Below, in pieces: positions 52,447-62,722 of a stretch of 64,000 bases of DNA (its first letter is position 1; every line of letters begins with the position of its first letter). Under the pieces are notes generated by a model. The model did no database searches. It was not told the DNA's origin and worked only from the letters and a program-made list of their open reading frames with translations. The position numbers and the translations under genes were made by a program. Source of the DNA: Pseudomonas reactans. GTDB taxonomy: Bacteria > Pseudomonadota > Gammaproteobacteria > Pseudomonadales > Pseudomonadaceae. The stretch lies in NCBI RefSeq assembly GCF_013385825.1, contig NZ_JACAPG010000020.1, positions 85,754-149,753 of the forward strand. Reading direction: 5' to 3'.

Positions 52447-52608
52447 ACTGTAAGTAGTCCGATTCCGCACCGCGGACACCAAACTGGCATCGCTTTATTC
52501 CTTCGCGTCGCAGCCCTTCACGACGATCCCGGCATTTATAGGCGCGAAGTTTGCCACAAACCCTGGGGTTTGGCGCCATATGCCAGATAAACACCCTCCG
52601 GCTTCCCT

Positions 52609-52708
52609 TGTAGGAGCGAGCTTGCTCGCGAAGAACTCAAGGACGCCGCGTTCGTCCAGACTGCCCGCGTTATCGTTGACGTTTTTCGCGAGCAAGCTCG
52701 CTCCTACA
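52609..52708. repeat. Paired REP element between hrpA and the FabH-like gene
   Basis: TGTAGGAGCGAGCTTGCTCG and its mirror frame a spacer that includes CAGACTGCCCGCGTTATCGT, the reverse complement of the spacer in the copy at 46.0 kb. It lies just after the leftward hrpA stop. Confidence 0.92.
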
Positions 52709-52722
52709 GGGGAGGCAGGTCT

Positions 52723-55700
52723 TCAGGCTTCTACCAGGCTCCATTGCTTGCTCAAGCGCTTGTCGGAAATCGGCACTTTGGTACCCAGTTGCTGGCCGAA
52801 CAACGACACGCGATATTCCTCCAGCCACCAGCGATAGAGCTCCAGCTGAGGGTCGCGCTTGCCTTCCTGGGCATGCTTTTTCAGACGGTTTTCGTACTGC
52901 GTCCACAAGCCGGCCAGTTCGCCGCTCCACACCCGATCCTTTTGCACCTGGCTCGGCAGTTTTTCCAGGCGCAACTCGATGGCCTTGAGGTAACGCGGCA
53001 GTTCCTTGAACCACTGCGCCGGGGTTTCCCGCACAAAACCGGGATACACCAAATTGCTCAACTGCTGCTTGATGTCGTTCAAGGCCACGGCCTGAGCCAG
53101 GTCGATCTTGCCTTTGAAGCGCTTTTGCAGGCCGTGCCACAGTTTCAGCACGTCCAGGGTCAGGCGCGCCAGGCGCTCGGCGTGTTCGGTCCAACTGCCG
53201 CGCTTGCGTTCGGCCAAGGCGGCCAGGCCTGCGCCATCACGCGGCAGGTTGGCTTCGCCTTCGAGTACACAGGTGTCGAGGCTGGCCAACAGGATGTCTT
53301 CCACCAGCGCATCGATACGGCCCAGTTCGCGGTACATCAGGCCCAGTTCGGTCAGGCCTGGCAATTTGCCGCGCAGGAATTTCGCCGGTTCTGCCAGTTG
53401 TTGCATCAGCAAACGCTGCAAGGCGCGGCGATGCTGGAACTCCGCCTCGGCGGCGGTGGAGAAGCGCCCTTCCTTGACCGTGCCGTTTTCTTCCACCAAC
53501 GCCGGATACACCGTCATCGACAGCCCGGCGATCTTCTGTTGAGTCTTTTCCGCCACCGCGGCAAACACCTTGGCTTCCACCGGCTGCTGGCTTTTTGCGG
53601 TTTGCGGCACGGCCAGCGCGGCCTGGCTGGCCTCGGCAAAGCGTGCGGTCAGTTCGGCCAGGTCGCGGCCTTCACCGAGGAACTTGCCCTGGCCGTCGAC
53701 CACTTCCAGGTTCATCTTCAGGTGGCTTTCCACCTGCTGCGCGGCTTCGGCCCAGGCTTCATCGCTGACCCGCGCTCCAGTCATGCGCAGCAATTCGCGG
53801 CCCAGCGCCTGAGGCAACGAGCCCTGGCCAAACTCGATGCGTTGCAGCGCGGCCTTGACGAAGTCCGGCACCGGCACGAAGTTCTTGCGCAGCGCCTTGG
53901 GCAGGTTACGCACCAGGGCGATGCACTTGGCTTCGATCACCCCCGGCACCAGCCATTCCAGACGCTCCGGCGGCAACGCCGGCAGCAGCGGCGCCGGTAC
54001 GCGCAGGGTCACACCGTCACGCGGGTGGTTGGGTTCGAAGTGGTAACTCAGTGCCAGTTCCAGGTCGCCCAGGTGCAGGGTGTCCGGATAATGCGCGGCG
54101 GTGACTTCACTGGCCTCGCGGGCCAGCACGTCTTCTTCGCGCATGATCAGCAGTTGCGGGTCTTTCTGGCTGTTGACCTTGTACCAACTGTCGAAGGTCG
54201 CGGTCTGATGGATCTCCGCCGGCAACCGCGCGTCGTAGAAGGCAAACAGGGTTTCTTCGTCCGCCAGGATGTCGCGACGGCGTGCCTTGGCTTCCAGTTC
54301 GTCGAGTTGTTCCAGCAGTTGCTGGTTGGCGGTAAGGCACTTGGCCCGCGACTGGATCTCGCCACGCACCAGGCCTTCGCGGATAAACAGCTCGCGGGAC
54401 ACCACCGGGTCAATCGGCCCGTAATGCACCGGCCTGCGCCCGACCACAATCAGTCCGAACAGGGTGATCTGCTCAAAGGCTACCACCTGGCCACGCTTCT
54501 TCTCCCAATGGGGTTCGAAGTGGTTTTTCTTGATCAGGTGCCCAGCCAGCGGCTCGATCCAGTCGGCGTCGATCTTGGCGACCATGCGCGCATACAGCTT
54601 GGTGGTTTCCACCAGTTCGGCGGTCATCAGCCATTGCGGGCGCTTCTTGCCGATGCCCGAGGACGGGTGGATCCAGAAGCGGCGCTGGCGTGCGCCGAGG
54701 TAATCGCCGTCTTCGGTTTTCTGGCCGATCTGGCTGAGCAAACCGGACAACACCGCCTTGTGCAGTTTCGGGAAATCCGCCGGCTCTTTATTGATGGTCA
54801 ACTGCATGTCGCGGCAGATCAGGCTCAACTGGCGATGGGAGTCGCGCCACTCGCGCAAACGCAGGTAGTTGAGGAAGTTCTTGCGGCACCAGTTGCGCAG
54901 CGGGCTGGCTGTAAGTTCCTGGCGCTGCTCTTCGAAACCGCGCCACAGATTGACCAGGCCGGCGAAATCCGAATCCGGGTCTTTCCACTGTGCGTGCGCT
55001 TGGTCGGCAGCCTGCTGACGTTCCGGCGGACGCTCGCGCGGGTCCTGAATCGACATGGCGCTGGCAACGATCAGCACTTCCTGCAGGCTGCCGAGCTTGG
55101 CGGCCTCCAGCAACATACGGCCCATGCGCGGATCCACCGGCAGGCGCGCCAACTGACGGCCCAATGGCGTGAGCTGGCTGTTGCGGTCTACCGCCGACAG
55201 CTCTTGCAGCAGGTTGAAACCGTCGCTGATGGCCTTGCCGTCCGGCGGCTCGATAAACGGGAAATCGGTGATCTCGCCAAGGCGCAGGTGCAGCATCTGC
55301 AGGATCACGGCGGCGAGGTTGGTGCGCAGGATCTCCGGGTCGGTAAATTCCGGACGGCCGATAAAATCCTCTTCGCTGTATAACCGAACGCAGATACCCG
55401 GCTCGACCCGGCCGCAGCGGCCTTTACGCTGGTTGGCGCTGGCCTGGGAAATCGCTTCGATCGGCAGGCGCTGCACCTTGGCGCGGTAGCTGTAGCGGCT
55501 GATGCGCGCGGTGCCGCTGTCGATCACATAACGAATGCCCGGCACGGTCAGCGAGGTTTCCGCCACGTTGGTAGCCAACACCACGCGCCGGCCCGGGTGG
55601 GACTGGAAAATGCGCTGCTGTTCAGCCGGCGACAGGCGCGCGTACAGCGGCAGGATTTCGGTGTGCTTGAGCTGGGCCTTGCGCAGCATGTCGGCGGCAT

Positions 55701-56634
55701 CGCGAATTTCGCGCTCGCCCGGCAGGAACACCAGCACATCACCAGGGCTGCGGCGCTCGCTGCGCTCGTAGGCGGCGATTTCATCGAGGGTGGCGAGGAT
55801 CGCCTGGTCAACGGTCAAGTCGTCCTCGACGCGATTGCCCTCCTCGTCCTGCTCCAGGGTCAAGGGGCGATACCAGGTGTCCACCGGGAAAGTACGGCCC
55901 GAGACTTCGACAATCGGCGCGTCATCGAAATGTTTGGAAAAACGCTCCAGGTCGATGGTCGCCGAAGTGATGATGACTTTCAGGTCCGGACGACGCGGCA
56001 GCAGGGTTTTCAGGTAGCCCAACAGGAAGTCGATGTTCAGGCTACGTTCGTGGGCTTCGTCGACGATGATCGTGTCGTAGCGTTCCAGGTAGCGATCGTT
56101 CTGGGTTTCCGCCAGCAGGATACCGTCGGTCATCAGTTTGATCAGGGTGTTGGAATCGCTCTGGTCTTCAAAACGCACCTGATAGCCGACCAGCGCGCCC
56201 AACGGCGTGGCCAACTCTTCCGCCACCCGGCTGGCGACGCTGCGCGCGGCGATCCGGCGTGGCTGGGTGTGGCCGATCAGACCGAATTGGCCACGACCGA
56301 TTTCCAGGCAGATCTTCGGTAATTGGGTGGTTTTACCCGACCCGGTCTCACCGGCAATGATCAGCACCTGGTGCTTGTTCAGCGCGGCTTTGATCTCATC
56401 GCGCTTGGCCGCAATCGGCAGGCTGTCGTCGTAACGGATCACCGGCAGGCTGGCGCGCCGCGCCGTGACCTGGGCGCAGGACGCCTGCATGCGCGCAACC
56501 CACTGCGCCAGTTTTTCCTCGTCGGGCTTCTTGCGCAGCTCAAGCAGTTGCCGGCGCAAGCGATGCCGGTCGGCGAGCATGGCGTGATCGAGGGTTTTGA
56601 GCAGTTGGTCGATAGTGGGCGCTTGGTCAGTCAT
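52723..56634 (-). CDS. hrpA: ATP-dependent RNA helicase HrpA
   Basis: A 1303-residue DEAH/RHA helicase, full length for the family. Walker A GETGSGKTTQLPK (near residue 95) and DEAH (VDEAHERSLNIDFL), then RecA2, the winged-helix/ratchet/OB region and a long C-terminal extension typical of HrpA. In E. coli it acts on ribosome rescue and mRNA processing (established for HrpA; role here inferred). It is followed by a REP doublet and preceded on the same strand by aceK with about 70 bases between. Confidence 0.95.
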   Translation of the reverse strand: MTDQAPTIDQLLKTLDHAMLADRHRLRRQLLELRKKPDEEKLAQWVARMQASCAQVTARRASLPVIRYDDSLPIAAKRDEIKAALNKHQVLIIAGETGSGKTTQLPKICLEIGRGQFGLIGHTQPRRIAARSVASRVAEELATPLGALVGYQVRFEDQSDSNTLIKLMTDGILLAETQNDRYLERYDTIIVDEAHERSLNIDFLLGYLKTLLPRRPDLKVIITSATIDLERFSKHFDDAPIVEVSGRTFPVDTWYRPLTLEQDEEGNRVEDDLTVDQAILATLDEIAAYERSERRSPGDVLVFLPGEREIRDAADMLRKAQLKHTEILPLYARLSPAEQQRIFQSHPGRRVVLATNVAETSLTVPGIRYVIDSGTARISRYSYRAKVQRLPIEAISQASANQRKGRCGRVEPGICVRLYSEEDFIGRPEFTDPEILRTNLAAVILQMLHLRLGEITDFPFIEPPDGKAISDGFNLLQELSAVDRNSQLTPLGRQLARLPVDPRMGRMLLEAAKLGSLQEVLIVASAMSIQDPRERPPERQQAADQAHAQWKDPDSDFAGLVNLWRGFEEQRQELTASPLRNWCRKNFLNYLRLREWRDSHRQLSLICRDMQLTINKEPADFPKLHKAVLSGLLSQIGQKTEDGDYLGARQRRFWIHPSSGIGKKRPQWLMTAELVETTKLYARMVAKIDADWIEPLAGHLIKKNHFEPHWEKKRGQVVAFEQITLFGLIVVGRRPVHYGPIDPVVSRELFIREGLVRGEIQSRAKCLTANQQLLEQLDELEAKARRRDILADEETLFAFYDARLPAEIHQTATFDSWYKVNSQKDPQLLIMREEDVLAREASEVTAAHYPDTLHLGDLELALSYHFEPNHPRDGVTLRVPAPLLPALPPERLEWLVPGVIEAKCIALVRNLPKALRKNFVPVPDFVKAALQRIEFGQGSLPQALGRELLRMTGARVSDEAWAEAAQQVESHLKMNLEVVDGQGKFLGEGRDLAELTARFAEASQAALAVPQTAKSQQPVEAKVFAAVAEKTQQKIAGLSMTVYPALVEENGTVKEGRFSTAAEAEFQHRRALQRLLMQQLAEPAKFLRGKLPGLTELGLMYRELGRIDALVEDILLASLDTCVLEGEANLPRDGAGLAALAERKRGSWTEHAERLARLTLDVLKLWHGLQKRFKGKIDLAQAVALNDIKQQLSNLVYPGFVRETPAQWFKELPRYLKAIELRLEKLPSQVQKDRVWSGELAGLWTQYENRLKKHAQEGKRDPQLELYRWWLEEYRVSLFGQQLGTKVPISDKRLSKQWSLVEA

Positions 56635-56705
56635 CAGGTACGCAAGGGTCGTCTATATATGCAGGGGGCGGATTGTCGCAGAAAACCACCCACAAGCGTG
56701 CCCCC

Positions 56706-58421
56706 TCATTCGTTATCGCGGTCCTTGCGTCGGTACGGGAACACATCAATGACCTTGCCCGCGCGGATCGCCTCCTGAAGGCCTTTCCAGTAATCGGCGT
56801 TGTACAACTCGCCATGCAGTTCATCGAACAGCTTGCGCTGGCCGGCGTCGGCGAACAGGAACGGCGGGAATTCCTCGGGGAATACATCCAACGGGCCGAT
56901 GGAGTACCAGGGCTCGGAGGCCATCTCATCCTCGGGGGTACGCGGCGCCGGAATGTGACGAAAATTGGCTTCGGTGAGAAAGCAGATTTCGTCGTAGTCG
57001 TAGAACACCACGCGACCGTGGCGGGTGACGCCGAAGTTTTTCAGCAGCATATCGCCAGGAAAGATATTGGCGGCCGCCAGTTGTTTGATCGCCAGGCCGT
57101 AGTCTTCCAGGGCTTCGCGCACCTGGGCGGGGTTGGCGTTGTCGAGGTAGAGGTTAAGCGGGGTCATGCGCCGTTCGGTCCAGCAGTGGCGGATCAACAC
57201 CGTGTCGCCTTCGACTTCGACGGTGCCAGCGGCGACTTCCAGCAGTTCGGCGAGGCATTCGGGCTCGAACTTGCTCAAGGGAAAACGGAAGTCGGCGAAC
57301 TCCTGGGTGTCGGCCATGCGTCCGACCCGGTCGACGCTTTTGACCAAGCGGTACTTCTCGATCACCGTGGCGCGGTTGACGTTTTTCGACGGTGAAAAAC
57401 GGTCCTTGATGATCTTGAACACGGTGTTGAAGCCCGGCAGGGTGAATACGCTCATGACCATGCCACGCACGCCGGGGGCCATGATGAATTGATCGTCGGT
57501 GGTCGCCAGGTGGTTGATCAGCGCGCGGTAGAACTCCGACTTGCCGTGCTTGTAGAAACCAATCGAGGTGTACAGCTCCGCGACGTGCTTGCCCGGCAGG
57601 ATGCGCTTGAGAAAGCCGATGAACTCCGCCGGCACCGGCACATCCACCATGAAGTAGGAACGGGTGAACGAAAAGATGATCGACACATCGGCTTCATCGG
57701 TGATCAGTGCGTCGATCTGGATGCCCTGCCCTTCGCGGTGCAGTAACGGGATCACCAGCGGCCATTGTTCGTCGCGGGTGTAGATGCGCCCTACCAGGTA
57801 GGCGCCTTTATTGCGGTAGAGCACCGAGGAGAACAACTCGACGTTGAGGTCTGGGTCTTTGCACACCCAGTCCGGCAGGTTCTCCCGCAGTTGGGCTTCA
57901 AGGCGATGCAGGTCGCCGGCCAGGTCGGCGTAGGGTTCGCTGAAACGGTAGTCGGCAAAGACCTGCGCGAGCATCTCCGGGATTTTCCCGGCGGGGGTGT
58001 AGGTACGCGTCTGCGCGGCCCGCGCCCGGCGCAGGCTGGGCCGGGTGGTGTGGATGAACATGCAGCCGTCGCTGATCAGGTCGTGGCTGAACAGCCCGCA
58101 GAAGATCGAGTTGTACCAGGTCTCGGAGAGTTCATCATCGAAACGCAGGTCGATCAGACCGATGTAGGCGCTTTTCACCACGGGCCACTGGTCAACATCG
58201 AGCAATGCTCCGTCATCAAAGCTACTGCGCAAACGCGCAATTACTTCGCCGACTTTTTCTTCATAGAGGTTGATCCGCGCCGCCGATGCCGCCTGCCCCT
58301 GCTGCCACTGGGCCTTTTCGAAACGCTCACGGGCGCCGTCAGTGATCTGGCGGAAGTGCTCACGGTAATCATCGAAACCATCGAGGATCATCTGGGCGAC
58401 AGCGGAGGCGGATTGCGACAT
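56706..58421 (-). CDS. aceK: Isocitrate dehydrogenase kinase/phosphatase
   Basis: AceK phosphorylates and dephosphorylates isocitrate dehydrogenase and so directs carbon to the glyoxylate bypass. The 571-residue product has a regulatory half (to about 310) and a kinase-like half with the ATP loop [28 protein letters not shown] (about 315-345) and YDYDEICFL (near 470). I use ATG at 58421 ([23 protein letters not shown]); seven codons upstream are ignored, and AGAGG stands before this ATG. No aceA/aceB gene is next to it. Confidence 0.95.
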   Translation of the reverse strand: MSQSASAVAQMILDGFDDYREHFRQITDGARERFEKAQWQQGQAASAARINLYEEKVGEVIARLRSSFDDGALLDVDQWPVVKSAYIGLIDLRFDDELSETWYNSIFCGLFSHDLISDGCMFIHTTRPSLRRARAAQTRTYTPAGKIPEMLAQVFADYRFSEPYADLAGDLHRLEAQLRENLPDWVCKDPDLNVELFSSVLYRNKGAYLVGRIYTRDEQWPLVIPLLHREGQGIQIDALITDEADVSIIFSFTRSYFMVDVPVPAEFIGFLKRILPGKHVAELYTSIGFYKHGKSEFYRALINHLATTDDQFIMAPGVRGMVMSVFTLPGFNTVFKIIKDRFSPSKNVNRATVIEKYRLVKSVDRVGRMADTQEFADFRFPLSKFEPECLAELLEVAAGTVEVEGDTVLIRHCWTERRMTPLNLYLDNANPAQVREALEDYGLAIKQLAAANIFPGDMLLKNFGVTRHGRVVFYDYDEICFLTEANFRHIPAPRTPEDEMASEPWYSIGPLDVFPEEFPPFLFADAGQRKLFDELHGELYNADYWKGLQEAIRAGKVIDVFPYRRKDRDNE

Positions 58422-58810
58422 GCGGGAAACCTCTACGGGCATCTGGAAGCCCTGAGCTTAGCCAGTGTACGAGAGCAGGAGAAGGGTCATTTCTTGCACT
58501 GCCTTGTACAACTTCGTTCATTTCGTACATTTATTTTCAATTTTTTTAATTCGACCATTCGGTCAATAAACGCACCCTGAAGTCTCGTTGCGTTTTACCC
58601 GCACGCCTTCAATGGCGGGGCTTGGCAGGTTGAAGCCGGAAAACCGCGCGCAGCTCCGGCGGCGATCATCGCGCAGCGCTTTGGATCCAACTAAGGGAAA
58701 CCCTGATTACCACACTGATGGCACTTTGATATATAGCGCGCCCTCTCCCACCCTAACAAGGTCCAAAGACCGATCCGGGAACAGGTTCTAATCGCCCAAG
58801 GAGCATTGAG
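58422..58810. promoter_or_regulatory. Intergenic region between aceK and the chemoreceptor, with operator-like repeat
   Basis: About 390 bases without a gene. AT-rich stretches at 58495-58565 and 58725-58760 may hold promoters for aceK and the chemoreceptor. TTCGACC-ATT-CGGTCAA near 58550-58566 is an inverted repeat (core GACC-ATTC-GGTC) of the form seen in TetR-family operators; no TetR gene lies nearby. Confidence 0.45.
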
Positions 58811-60436
58811 ATGTCATTGAGGAACATGAGGATCGGTCTGCGTGCCAGTCTGAGTTTTGGGGTTTTGGCCAGCTTGCTGGTGATCGTCGGGATGTTTGGG
58901 CTGGGCCAGATGGCCAAGTTGCGGCAGAGCGCACTGGTTATCGAAGCATCGTGGATGCCGAGTATCGAGAACATCCACGACAGCGCGGCCTTCGTGGCCA
59001 GCATCCGCCTAGAGGCGTTGCGCCTGGCGACCACCGACGAATCGCGGATCCGTGACAACAGCAAGGCCCTGATCACCCGCCAACGCACCGAGCTGCAAAC
59101 CTTGCTGGACCATCACAAAACCCTGCTCAGCGGCGATGAAGAACGCGAGATGCTCAAGCAACTCGAAGGCAACGTGAATGCCTACCTGACCCTCGTCGGA
59201 CAGATCGTTGCCCTGGTGGACAAGGACCAGCAACAGGACGCCATCGACCTGCTCAACAGCCGCCTCGCACCACAAGGCGTGATCCTCAACAAAAGCCTGG
59301 AGGACATGATCACCTTCAACCAGAGCGGTGTGGAAACCGCTGTGGACTCCGCCGCACAGACCTATTCCAGCGCGCAGTGGATCGTCGGTTCGATCATTGT
59401 GTTCGCGCTGATTGCCACCTTGCTGCTGGCCTGGCTACTGACCCGCAGCATCACCGCCCCCCTCGGCCAGGCCCTGATCGTGGCCCGCACCATCGCCGGT
59501 GGCGACTTGAGCCAGCCGATCGCTGTTAGCGGCAAGGACGAACCGGCTCAATTGCTCACGGCTTTGGCCACCATGCAGGCGCAGTTGCAAGGCACCATCC
59601 GTGGCATCAGCGAGTCGGCGCAGCAACTGGCTTCTGCGGCCGAAGAGATGAGTTCGGTGATGGAACAAAGCACCCGCGGCCTGCAAGCGCAGAACGACGA
59701 GATCGAACAAGCCGCCACCGCCGTGACCGAAATGAGCGCGGCGGTGGATGAAGTAGCGGGCAATGCGGTGTCCAGCGCCGAAGCGTCCCAGGCCTCCGAC
59801 GAGGACAGCAAGCACGGCCACTACCAGATCAGCGAAACCATCAGCTCGATCCAGAACCTGGTGGACGAAGTGCTCGGCGCGTCGAACAAGGCCGAAGGCC
59901 TGGCCGTACAAGCTCAGGACATCAGCAAGGTGCTGGAGGTGATCCGTGGCATCGCCGGGCAGACCAACCTGCTGGCGCTCAACGCCGCCATTGAAGCGGC
60001 CCGCGCGGGCGAGGCCGGGCGTGGCTTTGCGGTGGTGGCCGACGAAGTGCGCTCCCTGGCGCAGCGCACCCAGGACTCCACCGAAGAAATCGAGCAGATG
60101 ATCACCGGTATCCAGCAGGGCACCCAAGACACCGTCGAAGCCCTGAACAGCAGCGCCGACCATGCCGGCCAGACCCTGCAGCGCGCCAACAGCGCCGGCA
60201 GTGCCCTGGAGAAAATCACCGCGGCCATCTCGCAGATCAGCCAGCGCAACCTGGTGATCGCCAGCGCCGCCGAGCAGCAAGCACTGGTAGCACGCGACGT
60301 GGACCGCAGCCTGGTGAACATTCGCGACCTGTCCACCCAAACCGCCGCTGGCGCCACCCAGACGTCGGCGGCCAGCCAGGAACTGTCGCGCCTGGCGGTG
60401 GACCTGAATGGGCTGGTGACGCGGTTTGTCCTGTAA
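58811..60436 (+). CDS. Methyl-accepting chemotaxis protein
   Basis: A 541-residue transmembrane chemoreceptor. TM1 is at about 10-32, a four-helix-bundle periplasmic ligand domain follows (about 35-190, many Leu/Gln-rich helices), TM2 is at about 193-215, then HAMP (about 216-268) and the signalling domain with the conserved hairpin tip [41 protein letters not shown]. No C-terminal tail for CheB/CheR tethering is seen. The ligand is unknown. ATG at 58811 with AAGGAGCATTGAG ahead. Likely a single-gene unit. Confidence 0.93.
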   Translation: MSLRNMRIGLRASLSFGVLASLLVIVGMFGLGQMAKLRQSALVIEASWMPSIENIHDSAAFVASIRLEALRLATTDESRIRDNSKALITRQRTELQTLLDHHKTLLSGDEEREMLKQLEGNVNAYLTLVGQIVALVDKDQQQDAIDLLNSRLAPQGVILNKSLEDMITFNQSGVETAVDSAAQTYSSAQWIVGSIIVFALIATLLLAWLLTRSITAPLGQALIVARTIAGGDLSQPIAVSGKDEPAQLLTALATMQAQLQGTIRGISESAQQLASAAEEMSSVMEQSTRGLQAQNDEIEQAATAVTEMSAAVDEVAGNAVSSAEASQASDEDSKHGHYQISETISSIQNLVDEVLGASNKAEGLAVQAQDISKVLEVIRGIAGQTNLLALNAAIEAARAGEAGRGFAVVADEVRSLAQRTQDSTEEIEQMITGIQQGTQDTVEALNSSADHAGQTLQRANSAGSALEKITAAISQISQRNLVIASAAEQQALVARDVDRSLVNIRDLSTQTAAGATQTSAASQELSRLAVDLNGLVTRFVL

Positions 60437-60488
60437 TCATTGGAAATGTCATGCAACACTCGCGGGCTTATTGAGGTAGGAGTGTTGT

Positions 60489-61376
60489 GTGAGACCTGTC
60501 GACAGCCTGTATTTATTGGGACTCGCCGCCATTTGGGGGGCGAGTTTCCTGTTCATGCGCATCATCGCGCCCGAGATCGGCACGGTGCCGACGGCGTTTT
60601 TCCGCGTGTCGATCGCCGCCGCCGGGTTGCTGGTGATTTTGGCGATGATGCGCGTGAGCTGGGATTTCCAGGGCAAGTTCAAGACGGTGTTGCTATTGGG
60701 GGTCATCAACTCCGGGATCCCGGCGACCATGTATTCGGTAGCCGCCCAGGTGCTGCCGGCGGGTTACTCGGCAATCTTCAACGCCACCACGCCGTTGATG
60801 GGCGTGTTGATTGGCGGACTGTTCTTCAGCGAACGCCTCACGCCGTCGAAAATTGCCGGCGTGTGCCTGGGCCTGTTCGGTGTGGGTGTGTTGACCCGCG
60901 CAGGGCCGGTGGCGTTTGACCTGGAATTGCTGATGGGCGCGCTGGCGTGTTTGCTGGCGACCACCTGTTATGGCTTTGCCGGGTTCCTGGCGCGGCGCTG
61001 GTTGGATCAGCGTGGGGGCTTGGACAGTCGCCTCTCTGCGTTGGGCAGCATGCTCGGTGCGACGTTGTTTCTGTTGCCGTTCTTTGCGTACAGCGCGATC
61101 AGCCAGCCGCCCGCCAGTTGGGGTGGCTGGCAGGTGTGGTTGTCGTTGCTGGGGTTGGGGCTGGTGTGTACGGCGTTTGCCTACATTCTTTACTTCCGGT
61201 TGCTGACGTCCATCGGGCCGGTGAAGTCGATGACCGTGACCTTCATGATCCCGCCGTTCGGCGTGCTGTGGGGTGCGCTGCTGCTGGATGAGCCGTTGTC
61301 GATGGCGCACCTGTATGGCGGGGTGTTGATTGCGGGGGCGTTGTGGTTGGTGTTGCGGCCGAAAAGAATCCTGTAG
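60489..61376 (+). CDS. EamA/DMT family transporter
   Basis: A 295-residue membrane protein with ten helices in two EamA repeats, starting RPVDSLYLLGLAAIWGASFLFMRIIAPEIGTVPTAFFRV. The GTG start at 60489 has AGGAGTGTTGT ahead. Likely exports amino acids or other metabolites. Its TAG stop codon is the first part of the REP doublet that follows (CTGTAGGAGC), so the repeat may have defined the current C-terminus (RPKRIL). Confidence 0.85.
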   Translation: MRPVDSLYLLGLAAIWGASFLFMRIIAPEIGTVPTAFFRVSIAAAGLLVILAMMRVSWDFQGKFKTVLLLGVINSGIPATMYSVAAQVLPAGYSAIFNATTPLMGVLIGGLFFSERLTPSKIAGVCLGLFGVGVLTRAGPVAFDLELLMGALACLLATTCYGFAGFLARRWLDQRGGLDSRLSALGSMLGATLFLLPFFAYSAISQPPASWGGWQVWLSLLGLGLVCTAFAYILYFRLLTSIGPVKSMTVTFMIPPFGVLWGALLLDEPLSMAHLYGGVLIAGALWLVLRPKRIL

Positions 61377-61438
61377 GAGCCCGCTTGCGGGCGATGGCGA
61401 TCGTCTAAACGCCATCGCCGGCAAGCCGGGCTCCTACA
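61372..61438. repeat. Paired REP element overlapping the DMT transporter stop codon
   Basis: TGTAGGAGCCCGCTTGCGGG at the left and GCAAGCCGGGCTCCTACA at the right frame the inner GCGATGGCG...CGCCATCGC. The first TAG is the stop of the upstream gene. Arms are slightly different from each other, so this is an older copy. Confidence 0.9.
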
Positions 61439-61451
61439 GGGTGCGGTTGTG

Positions 61452-62312
61452 TCAGGTCTTACGGAAGACGAATACCAGGCCGATGATGATCAACCCCATC
61501 CCCATCACGCTCAACATCGCGAGCCTGTTGCCGAAGATCAGGTAATCCATCACCGCCGTCACCGCCGGCACCAAGTAAAACAGACTGGTGACATTCACCA
61601 GGTTACCTCGGGCGATCAGGCGGTACAGCAACAGGGTGGCCAGCAACGACACCACCAGCCCCATCCACAGCACCGGCAGATAGAAACCGCTGCCGTGCTC
61701 GAAGTGGAACGGTTGGAACGGCACGAATACCGAACACAGCAGTAACCCCGCCATGTACTGCACCGGCAAGGTGCCCAAGGGGTTGTCGGTGATGCGCTTC
61801 TGCATGATCGAGCCGAACGTCATGCTGGCCAAGGCCAATAACCCGAAGAGCATCCCTGCCAACGACATGCCGGACAAGCCGATACCCTGGTAAACCACCA
61901 TGATCAGCCCCGCCAACCCCAGCGCCAGGCCAAACAGCCGGCTCAACGAACGCTTACGTTCCATCAGCACAACGGTGAGGATCGGCTGCACACCCATGAT
62001 GGTGGCCATCACGCCGGGAGTGACTTTCAGGTCCAGGGCCAACAGGTAGAAAATCTGATAGGCCCCCAACAGCACCAGCCCGGTCGCCGCTGCATACAGC
62101 ATGGGCTTGCCGGGACGCGGCAGTTTTAATTTGAGGATGGGAATGAGCACTGCCAGGCCCGCGAAAGCGATGGCAAAGCGAATCAACAGAAACGCGAAGG
62201 GTGAGGCGTGAGCCAGGCCCCATTTGGAGAAGATCGCCCCGCTGCTCCACAGCAGGACAAACAGGCTCGTCGAGGCCGCCGCGGCCACGGATTGTTTCGA
62301 AAGAACAGACAT
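61452..62312 (-). CDS. EamA/DMT family transporter
   Basis: A 286-residue membrane protein with ten helices in two EamA repeats. The opening ASTSLFVLLWSSGAIFSKWGLAHASPFAFLLIRFAIAFAGL and the later GLLALASMTFGSIMQKRI are typical. The ATG at 62312 (MSVLSKQSV) is chosen over one three codons upstream. It is convergent with the first DMT transporter across a REP doublet; the two are not close paralogues. Substrate unknown. Confidence 0.85.
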   Translation of the reverse strand: MSVLSKQSVAAAASTSLFVLLWSSGAIFSKWGLAHASPFAFLLIRFAIAFAGLAVLIPILKLKLPRPGKPMLYAAATGLVLLGAYQIFYLLALDLKVTPGVMATIMGVQPILTVVLMERKRSLSRLFGLALGLAGLIMVVYQGIGLSGMSLAGMLFGLLALASMTFGSIMQKRITDNPLGTLPVQYMAGLLLCSVFVPFQPFHFEHGSGFYLPVLWMGLVVSLLATLLLYRLIARGNLVNVTSLFYLVPAVTAVMDYLIFGNRLAMLSVMGMGLIIIGLVFVFRKT

Positions 62313-62722
62313 GGATACCACCTGTCATCAGGCAAAAAAAGCCGACTCAGCGTTTGCTGAAATTCAGTAGGTTTTTTGGGGCAGGCAGAGGGAAACCAGC
62401 GACTCGCTGATCAGCCCGAAATGCCAACACCCGGCGGTGATACGACTGCGTACACCGGCGTGCTACTGACAGGTGGGGGGTAGTGACTGATCTGCGCAGG
62501 CTGCTTGTCCCCGCACGGCACGACCGCAGCGTTGACCGCTGAATCGACTACCGCTGTGCGCAGAGAAGCTGGCATGGGCTGATCTTGTGTGAAGAGATGA
62601 AGAGGATCGGACTATAACCAGCCGGTGACAGGTTTTGCAATCACCCTGAGTGGAGGAGTTTTCATGTGGGCCCTGCCGGACGGGTCGCTATAATACCGCC
62701 CAGATTTTTCCAAGGACTCCCC
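62313..62722. other. Intergenic region between DMT transporter and CPBP protease genes
   Basis: About 410 bases between divergent genes. It contains a small 54-codon open frame on the minus strand (62411-62575) and AT-rich sequence near 62325-62380. No terminator or repeat is evident. Confidence 0.4.
62411..62575 (-). CDS. Small open frame, 54 residues, uncertain
   Basis: Reads MPASLRTAVVDSAVNAAVVP, a Cys in PCGDKQP, and a proline-rich end YPPPVSSTPVYAVVSPPGVG. Codon use looks like that of its neighbours. There is no good ribosome site ahead of the ATG at 62575. It could be a short gene, or a leader to the transporter gene. No family recognised. Confidence 0.35.
   Translation of the reverse strand: MPASLRTAVVDSAVNAAVVPCGDKQPAQISHYPPPVSSTPVYAVVSPPGVGISG

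Noticed and set aside
52744-55383. 879-codon open frame on the plus strand
   Set aside because: It is antisense to hrpA, Gln/His/Arg-rich without domains, and lacks a ribosome site.
9165-61438. Repeated palindromic elements considered as a CRISPR array
   Set aside because: The copies are dispersed singly, tens of kilobases apart, in doublet hairpin form with no regular spacers and no cas genes; they are REP doublets.
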